DNA of 64,000 bases from contig JBBDHG010000051.1 in the NCBI GenBank assembly GCA_037951165.1, forward strand, positions 8,457,501 to 8,521,500, in the 5' to 3' direction. Positions 35,787-46,470 of the stretch are shown piece after piece (within the stretch, counting starts at the first letter, position 1; every line of letters starts with the position of its first letter). This DNA is from Lophius americanus. Lineage: Eukaryota > Chordata > Actinopteri > Lophiiformes > Lophiidae. The translations under genes were made by a program, and so were the position numbers. The notes under the pieces are model-generated. The model saw only the letters and a list, made by a program, of their open reading frames with translations. It was not told the origin of the DNA and searched no databases.

Positions 35787-36416
35787 ATGCTGCTGTCCAT
35801 GGCCGATAGGTATAGCTTCCGGTTCATGAGGATTTCTTCCGCAAACCATCACAGCGTACAGCAACGGCACAGAGTGGTAGTGCAGACAACTGTAACTTTT
35901 CTTCTGTACTGTTACCTCCAGAAAGCCTGCAGCACGGGTCGTGGTGGCGGTCTGTCTGTCATCTACCGCAATGATTTTGATTTATCTCCGCGAACCCTGC
36001 CCCCCCATGTGGACTCCCCCTCCTGTCGTTTTGCAGCCATATTTCTCCAAATATTGGCTTTTTTCAATTTGAAGCAATTTGTCGAGGTCCCCGCCCACAT
36101 CATGGGGCACACTCTGGGTCTTGTCATCACTAACTCTGCTCCTCTTCTTGTGTACGATCTGGGAGTTTCCGACCACAAGAACGTTTCCATGGAGATGTCA
36201 CTTCTATCCCATCTCACCAAGCCCAACAGCAAATATGCTGACAGAAACCATGTCAGTCGACCTCCAGCATCTTCTCTCCTGCTAACTTTGAACCAGTGTT
36301 ACAAGGCTTCAGGTCTCACTGTCCACGAACTAGCCTTTCGGGAACACCAAAAGTCCTACTCAAAGTCCCTTAGAGAGGCACGGTCACTGTTCTACTCAAA
36401 CATCATCACCCTGTAA
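35787..36416 (+). mobile_element. LINE fragment: endonuclease-domain open frame with in-frame deletions
   Basis: A 209-aa open frame resembling the apurinic-type endonuclease of teleost LINEs: GGGLSVIYRNDFDLSP, then FNLKQFVEVPAHIMGHTL, LVITNSAPLL and the endonuclease motif GVSDHKNVS. Blocks are in the correct order but with sequence missing between them, and there is no reverse transcriptase. Shorter than an intact ORF2 by many hundreds of residues. It is a truncated relic although still open; clade probably L2-like. Confidence 0.65.
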
Positions 36417-36426
36417 CTCTATCTCC

Positions 36427-36551
36427 CCAAACGCTACAAAGGGGTTGCCCACAGCTCCCTCAGGGTTGGGTAAAGTGCAGAGAAATTATTTCACCATGTT
36501 GGACTGTGTATGGCTGTATGTGATCAATAAAGGATTTTTTCTTCTTCTTCT
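36427..36551 (+). mobile_element. SINE tail joined to the LINE fragment
   Basis: Matches the 3' half of the SINE at 25316-25553 (GGGGTTGCCCACAGCTCCCTCAGG, AGAGAAATTATTTCACCATG, CTGTATGTGATCAATAAAGGA) and ends in (TTC)n. No tRNA head precedes it; it follows the LINE stop codon directly. Confidence 0.65.
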
Positions 36552-36739
36552 TCTCTGCTTTTACCTTAGCCATATTACCATAATAAACATCCCAGACTAG
36601 ATCTAGTCTCATATCATGATGTCAGTTCATCATTGATAGATTCCCCCAGAATTATATTTTGAAGCAAAGATACAAACTGAAAGAATCCAAACCTTTCTTA
36701 TAGGTTTTGGATTTTGTTTTTCAGTAGACTTTGGTGTAC

Positions 36740-37430
36740 TCACAGCATAGTTGGCTGTCTATTGTAATACGTTTTCTCGTTCATGGCCGCTTCCAAAAGT
36801 TTTTTGTTTTCAATGAATTTCTGGTTCATGTCTGTGCACCGAAACAAGATCTTGACTCAAATTTGCTGCTCTGCTTGACACTGTCCACATCCAGCCGATT
36901 TCTCTAATTTCTCCATGCTGAGGTCATCATTGAAGAGACGTTTTCGTATGTGCATCACTGCATGGGATGGAGAAGATGTAGGCACTTACTTGTCGCATAT
37001 TCACTAGTGGGATATCTGCTTTGGAAAACATTTTCAGATACCCCTCCTCGCTGTTGCAACCTTCCATTTCTGAAGACCTCAAAGAGATTCCACCATGCCA
37101 TATTTCTCATAGAGTCCATCCATATCAATATCCTTCAGGCCTGGACAGCATCAATGTATTCTTCATACGACACGATCCGTTGTGAGGCCAAGCTTAGACA
37201 CTTTGCTATAAAAGCAGTTCTTAGAAAAGTCGTATCTTTCACTCACATATTTCTTGGGTCTTTCATAGAAAACAACAAAATTAGCCTCACATCTTTAAGC
37301 CTTATTTATTGTTTCCCTTTTGGCCCAGTCATTATGTCAAACACAGAGTTTGTGCTAAAGGATTTGGCATCAAGTGATTCGATGGCGTCTTTGAACATCT
37401 TTAGTATCTGTATTAACTATCCTAGCTAAG
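36740..37430 (-). pseudogene. hAT-like transposase C-terminal relic
   Basis: Minus-strand frames, broken by stops and frameshifts, contain pieces that resemble the hAT dimerisation region: FSIPCSDAHTK followed in another frame by MMTSAWRN and RNRLDVDSVK, the usual S-V-C-S-N-A-x-x-E-R-x-F-S-x-M ... R-N-R-L-x-x-x-x-V order. The plus-strand open frame at 36950-37429 is a shadow of this. Confidence 0.5.
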
Positions 37431-39089
37431 CTCATTGAAGTCTTTGGTACAACTCTATGTCTGTTAAACAAACTATCGCTGGAACAATGGAAGATCTGCT
37501 TAATCATTCATTTCATGTTTAATATTTGCTGTTTACTTTCATATTTATTCTTTATTTGGTCAATTAATTTTAATCTCATGCTGAGACGCAGTGGATAATA
37601 TTAAAGAGATGATTCATACAGAAAGCAGTCAGGGTGATCCTCAAGAACTCACAGCAGGGCCTTTTCCTGTGGCCCTCCCAGCTGCTCAGTCCTGAAATTA
37701 AGACCCGCCCACAGTCCACAACAGGACCACCTCTCCCTCATCTTCATTTTTCTGGTCTAATGCTCCCACATGGTGGTGAACATTTGTAGCATCAACTGAG
37801 AAGTTACACCACAGAGGGTTCCAAGTCCATTTCTTCATATTATACTAATTGTATAATTTTATTAATGTTTTTCTTGTTTTGTTTAGAACTTAAAAGTTGT
37901 TTTTTCCTTTATACAAAAGTCACCAACAAAACAAACCACAATGAACAGAACAGTCAAATTAGATCAGTTAAAACAGTCATGTTTAAAATCAATGACACAG
38001 AAAAAGAGGGAGAAGGAAATTTATTTAAAATATAATGAAGTAATTAGAATAATAACACAAATACATTGAACAGCTTGCAAGGATCGAGAGTAATGACAGC
38101 TTATGGGTTTCGCGAGGAAGAAAATATAAACATATGACATTAACAGTTTAACACAGTCTCTTCTTTTGTGAGATTTAGCAAATACTAAAATCAAGCAGCA
38201 TTCACATAACTATCAGTGTAACAGAGAAAACCAAATATAAGTATGCTTTTAAACAAAAACTCAATTTAAATATTTTGTACACTTTAATCAGTTTTATTAT
38301 AATTATCTTATGTTACAACATTTTTGTTAGATTTTATTATTATTATTTTATATCGTATTAAGTTATACTCAGTTTTTCATAATTATTTTATCTTTGCTGT
38401 TTCGACATTTTAGTCAGTTTTATTATTATTTTGCGGTTGTATATTTTGGCGTTTTAGTCAGGTTTTGTTATTATAACTTTATATTTGACATTTTAACATT
38501 TCAGGCAGTTTTTATTATTATTTTATGTTTCACGTTCCAATATCTTAGTCTATTTTTATTTTTTAAATCTTTTTTATGATTGTCTTTTTAAATACTTTTA
38601 TCTGCCTCCAGTGTTTCCTGTTTTTATTGTTCCATGATGTAGTTGTTTATTATATTATACAGTTAATCCCCAACTGTTATATAGCTGGGGATTGTGACGG
38701 GGTGCGGGGTGAGGTTGAAAATCTTTTTTTTAAATTGTTTTTTGTATATCAAGGTTTTATATTTCCCTATTTGCATCACTGTGTGGTTGATTTCTGCCTT
38801 ATTTGTGGATGAAGGCTAGAGGGAAACTGCTTCCTACAATAAAACACATTGTTACCTTTGTAATGTATGTTCATCTTCTTGTTCATGTTCATCTGTGGCG
38901 ATGGAAGCAAAAATCTGGTCTTTGATTGGTCAGGATGGATTCCACTGATCCTTTAAACTCTGGGGTGAAACTTTCTACTCTGTTGTTGTTGGAAACTGAT
39001 CCGTCTCCTTCGCCTCTCTCATGTTCTGATCTCTGTGTTCTCTCCCACCTCCTCCTGCCTGCGCCTCCCCCGTCCATCCTCGCCTCATG
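37431..39089. other. Intergenic, AT-rich with a tandem repeat
   Basis: No gene recognised. From 38270 to 38580 about five degenerate units of roughly 55 nt repeat (core CATTTTAGTCAGTTTTATTATTATTTTATG). The rest is low-complexity AT-rich sequence. Confidence 0.6.
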
Positions 39090-39460
39090 CTGAGAGGTTC
39101 AAATGGATCTGGGTGTCATTAGCTGTCAGATCTTTAGCTTCCAGATGAAAAGCTGCCACATCAGCGCCGGAGGCTCCACGGGGGTTCCGGAGGACCTCCA
39201 CAGGCCTGAGTCCGCTTCTCTGGTCTCTCAAACGAGGAGGCTGTTTGGCAGCCGACACACAAATGACCCGGTTTAGTCTCTTTTGAAGCAGGTCGAAGAG
39301 GGGGTGGGTTAACAAGACCACCATCCCCACACCGCTCACACGGCTCATTACTCCAGCGGATCATCCAGAACCGCAGACAAAAGACGACAGGAGGAGAAGT
39401 CACTAATGAGCAAAAGAGCCTAATCGGAGGAATTAGGAGGTCCCTGGTCCATCAAGACCC
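39090..39460. promoter_or_regulatory. Candidate conserved non-coding block
   Basis: GC-balanced complex sequence between AT-rich repeats. Contains GTGTCATTAGCTGTCAGATC (homeodomain core beside a Meis-like CTGTCA) and CACTAATGAGC, CCTAATCGG. Minus-strand open frames in it have no domain. Possible enhancer of xrn2-flanking genes or insm1; inference only. Confidence 0.3.
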
Positions 39461-39509
39461 CCTCCTGGACTTGTTGGGGTCCAGCTTTACAAAGAACTTG
39501 ACTTCAGTG

Positions 39510-39640
39510 CAGATCAGATACCGGCCAGAACATCCAGACCTCCATCTGAACATCAAGACCTCCACCAGAAAATTCAGTTCTCAACCAGAAAATCCAGACC
39601 TCCATCTGAACATCCAGTCCTTGACAAGAGGTTTTAACAA
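39510..39640. repeat. Minisatellite, about 22-nt unit
   Basis: Five or so units of CCAGACCTCCATCTGAACATC and variants. Confidence 0.75.
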
Positions 39641-39892
39641 AAGCCTGGGTTTATGTCACGGCCAAAGGTTGTGTTGGGGGTTTATAGCCCCCTCTTGTCG
39701 ACATAAAATCCAATTTTTGGCATATTTTGGCTTTCCTACTGTGTCAAATACACATTCCTCTTGGTCATATCCAACAAAAACAGTATAGAAACAGAAGAGC
39801 TCTGGGGTATTTCTATCAAATTTGATGCAGTAGTTATCAAAGAGGGTCTGAGCAAATTCACAGTTTTTTTTTTCATGATGCTCTTCTTTCAG

Positions 39893-40329
39893 CTGTCAGT
39901 TTTAAGTCACGGGGGTTATACGGCATACCATGTCTCCATCTCCCCCTGTCCTCTGCATCTTCCTCTGTCACATCCAACTGCATGTCCTCTATCATCTCAT
40001 CTAGAAACCTCCCCTTTGGTCCTCCCTTTATTCTCCTGCCTGGCAGCCTCATCTCCAACGTCCTTCTACCAATATATCAACTATCCCTCATTTTCACTTT
40101 TCCAAACCATCACAATCTGGCGTCTCTTACTTTATCTCCAAGACGTCCATCCTGGGCTGTTCCTATGATGTGCTTGTTTCTAATCCTGTCCATCCTCGTC
40201 ACACACACGTGTATTTTTTCTTGCTGCTACTGACCTACATTCCTCTTCTCTCCAGCACATACGGCCAACTTTCCAGGTTTTACCTCCACCTGCTCACTAC
40301 TCTCTACGGATCACAATGTCATCTTAAAT

Positions 40330-40370
<41 letters not shown>

Positions 40371-40845
40371 ATCATCTATCAACATCATAGTCCACAGAAA
40401 CTCCTGCTTGGCCACTTCTGTCAGCCTTCCATCACCATGGTAGCAAAAAAGAAGGGGCTCAGGGCTGATCCTTGGTGCTGTCCCACCTCCACCTTGAACC
40501 CATCCCTAACTCCTACTGCACACCTCACCCCTGTCATACCCCTGTCATACCTATCCTGCACCAGTCTGATATACTTCTCTGTTACTCCCAACTTCCCCAT
40601 TCAATACCACAATTCTTCCCTCTGCCTTCTGTTGTACGCCATCCGCACCCTTAAAGCAAACATCAACACTGCTGCTCACAAATCGTCCCCTTAGGCTTCC
40701 ATGACTCTTTCCACCACCAGAACACTTTTCCTCCATTCATCAGGCATCCTCTAACTCTCCATGATCATGTTGAACAGAGCAGATAAATACTCCACTGCTT
40801 TCTCCCCTAGACACCGCTGTACCTCCACTGGTATGTTATCAGGAC
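39893..40845 (-). mobile_element. Non-LTR retrotransposon (RTE/Rex3-like), 5'- and 3'-truncated
   Basis: On the minus strand the right end (40745-40845) reads GPDNIPVEVQRCLGEKAVEY, typical of LINE reverse transcriptase, and the left end (39900-40050) contains PGRRIKGGPKGRFLDEMIEDM and VTEEDAEDRGRWR, the C-terminal part of the same polyprotein. Stops and frameshifts lie between. An (ATT)n tract at 40332-40368 interrupts it, suggesting insertion of the short retroposon tail seen elsewhere. Confidence 0.65.
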
Positions 40846-40894
40846 CAAGCACCTTTTTTGTGTGCGCATATTTCCACCACTAGGGCAAGCTTTT

Positions 40895-41060
40895 TCTCTA
40901 AAGTTTTTGGGCTATAAAATATTGTTTTTCATACCTAGCATCACTTTTATTCAGTCAATATGGACGGTTTGAGATTATTAATGAGTCCCATTTAATTTGA
41001 GGAGTTCAATCAAGGGGATTGCTTGTAAAACACAGGGGATTGGGTGCCTTTCAGGACTGA
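40895..41060 (-). repeat. Dispersed repeat family, partial inverted copy
   Basis: Reverse complement shows the family blocks seen at 31390-31520 (CCCCTGTG...ACAAGCAATCCCC, GACTCATTAATAATCTCAAA, GTCCATATTGACTGAA). The only copy outside xrn2 and the only one in this orientation. Confidence 0.5.
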
Positions 41061-42483
41061 CTTAGATATGGGATATGTTATTTAGGTGAGGCTTAACTTA
41101 CAATAACAAATGAGCAGAACAATAATTTTGTCAATCAGTGGCGATTAGTTGTCCTGTGAATCATGGCAAGGGCGTTCAGCCCTATGTGCCTTGTGAAGAA
41201 GTATGAAGGACAGCGTCTAGATCAAATGAAATATTGTGCCATATCTTAACTTACATATCATATCAGATCTCATAACTATTAAAGAAATGTCACAAAATCT
41301 GCTTACATTAATGCATCCACTTAAAAGGGGTTAGGATCAAATCTTCTACTTTAGGCACTCTATACAAAACAGGATCTGGTAACTTAAACACAATGCATTT
41401 AAAATATAAACATCAATGAAAGTATATGAATACGGGTGATGAATCAGATGAATGGGATCCGAGCAAACACTCACATGTGTGTGGCAGTAAGGAGATCTGA
41501 CAGATGCAGCCAATTTATAAACTCTCCTTCATCAGTTACTGTGAGGGTGTCGCTCCACGTCCGCCTTCTGTCTCAGCAGAGAATAGACAAGCTCGAGATT
41601 TTTAAATTAATTTTTAACACCTTCCATATAATTTATTCAGAATATAAACAAATTTATGATAAACTATCGGCAGCAGTGATCGCCAGAATATTACCGTAAA
41701 AGATACAGTGACCAGGTAGAACATCTTTAAAACTATAATCTGAAAAATAAGTAGTCAAAAGTTTTTAGTGTAATTCTGTAATTAATTAATTTGTATTAGG
41801 AACAGTATTTGAGTAAAAAAAAATTGTTTTAAGAATTAAGTTGAGTCAACAATAAATTTACTCAGTTACTATCCATTACTGCCTTAAATGTCTAAAATTG
41901 AGCCTTCTGTTATGGGAGTGTAGATTGATGAGTGAGGAGATATATTTAAATTTATAATTTTAGCAGGCTGAAGCTGCAACATAATAAAAAATGAGAGTAG
42001 TCAGAAGGTCTGGGGGCTTTTTGGATGATTTTTAGAAAAAGGTGTGACATCATAAATAACATCAACAATGGGGTGACATTCCTATCCTCTCCTCTTTGAT
42101 TAATTAATTATTCCATTAATTAGGTTATTTATTGTTTAATTCACATGTTTTATTTACTTATTAATTAGATCATAAATTAATCAGTTATCAATTTATTTGT
42201 TGATGTAGGTATTTAATTGTTTATGTTTTCATTTCATATTTGATTCGTCTTTTTAAAATGTATTTATTGAATAATAATATTTCAATTATTTGTTCATAAT
42301 TTCATTAATTTTATTTATTTTTTAATTAATTTTCTATTCATTCCTTTAAGTGTTTATTTCTATATTAACAGTTATTTATTTTTTTTCCAAATTAAGTTTT
42401 AAATCTCTCAGACTGACGCAGCATCAATAAAGTGTCACCGATGAGCATAAATAAGATAGCAATATGTTATAGTAATATAACAT

Positions 42484-42537
<54 letters not shown>

Positions 42538-43150
42538 TATAAAACCATTTATATAAAACCATATATATATAGATGCTTTTATCTGCTTTAACTTTGTAGC
42601 ACTTTGAGATTTGATCCAAATGTAATGTGCGTTATAAATTAAATGTATTATTATTATTATTATATACATACATATACATGTATGTAAATATATATATTTC
42701 GGACCCAATAAGTAATATAATAATTTTGAGTTAACTATTGCAATCTGGTATATTTTTATCCATTTTCACGTGTGGTAAAAAATTCCTACCACGTTTTTTT
42801 TGCAACAGAAAAGATTAGTTTAGATTAGTGACAATATTTTCAGGAAAATGAAGTTTGATGGTTCTCTAGTCCTAAATAGTGGACGGAGGTAGGTCCTAAT
42901 GAACTGTTTTCAGATGTTGACCGTTTCTCACAGTTCTCTCACAGCAACATGACAAATTTCATCGTCATGGAAACCAATTAGCATAGGTCGGGTCACGGTA
43001 TTACCAGTGTAAGATGTGTGTTTTCATTGGTTGAGGTATGAAGGAAACCAAGAAGATCTGTCTGCCTCAGCTGTCATTTGATCTCTGGCTACTAAAATGA
43101 AGCGGATGAATTGGAGAAACATGTAGTCTGGATGAATGTGGATCATCAAC
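41061..43150. other. Intergenic, no gene recognised
   Basis: AT-rich DNA. A (TA)n microsatellite lies at 42488-42540 and a copy of the TAGCACTTTGAG/(ATT)n module at 42597-42662. No coding or RNA gene seen. Confidence 0.6.
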
Positions 43151-43152
43151 GT

Positions 43153-43158
43153 TTTATT
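43153..43158 (-). promoter_or_regulatory. Candidate poly(A) signal of the PPC-domain gene
   Basis: AATAAA on the minus strand about 50 nt after the stop codon at 43209, giving a very short 3'UTR. Confidence 0.45.
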
Positions 43159-43208
43159 ATGACGTCATGAGTTGAAACCAGGGCGAAGACGGGGTAAACA
43201 GTTGATTT

Positions 43209-44592
43209 TTAGCTCTCGCTGTTCTTTGAGCGTGGATTGACCAACAGCTCAGGGAAACCTGTCCTGTCGTCCATCTCTCTGGTGAACTGCAGGTCAACAG
43301 CCTCGCCCACCACCACCTCTGCTGTGGTGAACACCTCCAGGTCTCCCATGACATGACCAGCGACGGTCCGACCATCCTTGTCTGACAGGCAGATGTGGAG
43401 GTGGGCGTCAGGGTTCAAGGTACCGACCAGGGAGACGATCTCGAACATCCCGCTGAGATGGACCACCTGAGGAACATCAACTAGTTAGAAGCAGTTAAAC
43501 CCTGACTGTGTCACTGTGTGAATCTGGAACACATACTTGTCCCTAAATGGAGATGCTCCAGGTGACACCCACCTGGCCTTGATTGTTTGACCCTAACCAG
43601 ACAAAACTCCAGTCTAACTTTGGGCTCAGATTATTTGGCGTTTATCTATCCAGAATAGATCTGGACCTAAGCAGATGGTTTTAACTCCATAAACCCGGTA
43701 AACCCAAACCAGAACGAACCATCTCTACCTCATTAGTATTTGTCTCCGGGTTGTTGGCAAGCCTGAGCGTTGCCTTGGTAACGCTGCCGACACAGGTGAT
43801 GATGAACGGCGCTCTGAGTTGTCTTTCCTCCACCAGCGTCAGCAGAGATCCCATCAACTCCTGACCCGGACCGAACCGAACCGCATGGACCTGTAGGGTC
43901 GACCGTCCTCCTGCTGAATTCTAGGAAAAAAAATAATATTTTTTTGCTTCCTGTTTATTTGATCTGTTTTTAGATTTCTGTTTTATTATTCACATTCTTG
44001 TATTTTTGGTGCATTGTGGAAAAATGTAAACGTTTATTTAGGAATAAATAAACAAACAATAACTGTTTACTCAAAATCTGAAAAATAAAAATAAAATACA
44101 AAAACAGTTTATAGTCCAGAGACAGAGGAGGTGGATTTCACTATGTGGAAACGAAAAACGCAAACAACAAAAGGCCCTAAATAGCAAATTAGAACACTTC
44201 CTGTCAGGATTGATGTTTGTCCGAATGAATGTTGAGAATAAATGTTATAACTTTCTGCTGACAGAACCACTCCATTCATGATCCAGTTTCTATCTGGTCC
44301 ACCTCTTGCTGGACAGGAAGGAGCTTTATTGGTGATGAGGAGCAGCAAGGGTTAGAGGGTGGAGACACCTGTACAACCTCCAGACCACAATCATCAGACT
44401 TTTTTTCCATAAACATGTTTTTAGTCAGAGCGGGTAAAATGTAGCTCTTTATCCAGTCCAGAGTCCAGTCTCCCTGCCCCTGATGACCCGGCCGGGTCAG
44501 ATTTCTCCCTGTTAGCTGACTGAAGGTTTTTCTGATCTATAAAGCTCCATCTAAACTAATCCAACGTGTAACTGAACTCATGGACTCACCAT
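43209..44592 (-). CDS. PPC (DUF296) domain protein, three exons, 150 aa
   Basis: Exons 44590-44592 (start codon only), 43729-43920 and 43209-43466; all introns are GT-AG and phase 0, giving M + 64 + 85 residues. The whole protein is one PPC domain (plants and prokaryotes conserved, DUF296): VHAVRFGPGQELMGSL (12-27), FIITCVGSVTKATLRLA (40-56), SLVGTLNPDAHLHICLSDKDG (77-97), GHVMGDLEVFTTAEVVVGEA (102-121). H87, H89 and H103 occupy the positions of the conserved metal-binding histidines seen in PPC structures, and the family G-T-L and T-A-E-V-V motifs are kept, so the fold should be intact. No AT-hook is present, unlike plant AHL proteins. Biochemical role is unknown to me. The one-codon first exon rests on the ATG directly before a GTGAGT donor and is the least certain part. 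Confidence 0.85.
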
Positions 44593-45329
44593 GCTGTTTT
44601 AAGAAACCCTGACCTAAGTGTCTCCTGTCAAACTCTCAGCGCGAGGATTGAACTGGGCATGCTCAGTAGCCTCCAAAGTCCACTTCCTGTTATTGAGGAC
44701 CAGGATGAGGATTCCTGGTCTGCTGCTGCCCCCTGCCGTCGGACATGGGTTAATTATCTGGACCACGATGAGACAGATCAGGCATCACACTTTTTATATA
44801 TTTTATTACTCTATGGATTTTTTAAAAATTATTTTATGTATTGTAATATTTAGTTTTTTATATTTAAAATTATTTTGTTGTTTCATTTATTTTTTATAAT
44901 TTAGTTTACTATTTCATGTATTTTCATCACGTTGTTATTTTTTCATAATGAATTTATTGTATAAGTTTCATTATTTTATCTATTTATTTTCTCATCATTT
45001 TTTTTTCTATACATTTTCCACATTTCGTTTTATTGTTTATGTTATTAATTTCTTTCTCCTTAATTTTATCATTGTATACTTTCATTAATGTTTTTTCTAT
45101 TTTAGTTCATTTCTCATTTCTTTATTGCCTTCTTTGGACCTTCAGGGTTTCCGTAGCTCCTCCCACCTGCAGGCACATGGGCGTTTGTAATGCTAAATCC
45201 TCAGGAAACTATGGTTGTCCTTATCATTAAGCCCTCAGTGCTACAGTCTGAACGCAGCAATCAGGTCTTTCTGACTTGTATAAAAACCTCTGATAACTTC
45301 TGTGAAACCTACGTCACTAATATTACAGC

Positions 45330-45775
45330 TATGACACACCAAGGACTAAAACCTGACCCCACAGGCTCCTGGAGGACTAAACCCTGAACCCACAGATTCC
45401 TGAAGGAATAAACCCTGAAGCCAGTGTCTCCTTTAGGACTGAACCCTTAATCCACAGTCTCCTGAAGGTCTAAACCCTGACCCCAGGGGCTTTTAGCACT
45501 TTGAGATTTGATCCAAATGTAAAGTGCATTATAAATTAAATGTATTATTATTATTATTATTATGAAGAACCAAATCCTGACCCAAAGGCTCCTGAAGGAC
45601 TCAAACCTGACCCAACAGGCTTCTGGAGGACTAAACCCTGACGCAGGACGACTAAACCTTGACTTAAAGGCTCCTGAAGGACTAGCCCCTGACCCAGAGG
45701 CTCCTGGAGGACTAAACTTTTACCCAGAGGCTCCTGGAGGACTGAACCTCATCCCACAGTCTCCGGTGGTAACAG
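45330..45775. repeat. Minisatellite, about 33-nt unit, interrupted by a retroposon tail
   Basis: A dozen or so degenerate units of GGCTCCTGAAGGACTAAACCCTGACCCA. The array is split at 45494-45562 by the TAGCACTTTGAG...(ATT)n module also seen in the nkx2.4 intron and at 42597. Open frames here are repeat-derived. Confidence 0.8.
45494..45562 (+). mobile_element. Short retroposon tail inserted into the minisatellite
   Basis: About 69 nt, from TTTTAGCACTTTGAG to the end of (ATT)n, flanked on both sides by minisatellite units. The flanks define the insertion as only the terminal module. No obvious target duplication. Confidence 0.6.
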
Positions 45776-45779
45776 GGCC

Positions 45780-46110
45780 AGGGATAACGACTTGAAGACG
45801 GGGGTCCATACCAGGCAGGCTCCAGCGGGTACAAGTAGTCCATAAAGAGAAAAAAAGATAGAACCATGAATACAGCTGTGGGCGACTCCATATGGGAGGG
45901 AGGCAATGGACAAAGCACAGTCACATAGGCTTACTGAAAAGTTTTTCTCTGACAGGTAACATCTAAACCACTTTAAGGATGTGTCCCTAATACCGACACA
46001 TTACTCCAGCCCAAAGATGGGAATGCCATGGTCCATTGTATTAAAGGCAGCTGTGACATCTAAAGGCATTAAAAAAGAGGAATTACCAGAGTTTATGGTT
46101 AATTAAAGAT
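45780..46110 (-). mobile_element. LINE reverse-transcriptase relic
   Basis: Minus strand of about 46065-45790 reads, across frameshifts, as the LINE palm region: AAFNTMDHGIPIFGLE, then CVGIRDTSLKWFRCYLSEK, then FFSLYGLLVPAG. These match the order A-F-D-T-V-D-H ... W-F-x-S-Y-L ... LFSLY of L2/Rex1-type elements. Sequence to about 46470 may belong to the same copy. Confidence 0.6.
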
Positions 46111-46470
46111 CATAAAACACTCTTAAAAGTGCAAACTCTGTGCTGTGAAGGGCTTTAAATTCAGATTGGAAGATCTCAAGACGGCCATGTCCATTTAAAA
46201 AGACTCATTGCAAGTGTACAGCTTTTACAGAGGATTGGACATGAATAGGAACCAGGAGAACGGTCTATAAAGTTGGAACAAACAGAGCAATCCACTTTTG
46301 CTTTTTTTGGATTAATGGTTGTACCACTACTTGCTTGAAGCCGGCAGAAATTAGTTAGATGTTTGGTCCAGTAGTCTCCCAGTAGATAAAACATTTGTGA
46401 GACCAGGAAGAGACAAAGGCTCAAACTTGTTAAAACCAGCAGTATCAGTGACATTGTAGAGGGGAGTGGA

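Noticed and set aside
36950..37429. A 159-aa plus-strand gene
   Set aside because: It is the reverse of a hAT transposase relic and has no domain of its own.
42424..42708. 94-aa minus-strand protein
   Set aside because: Most of it is encoded by a (TA)n microsatellite (YIYIY run).
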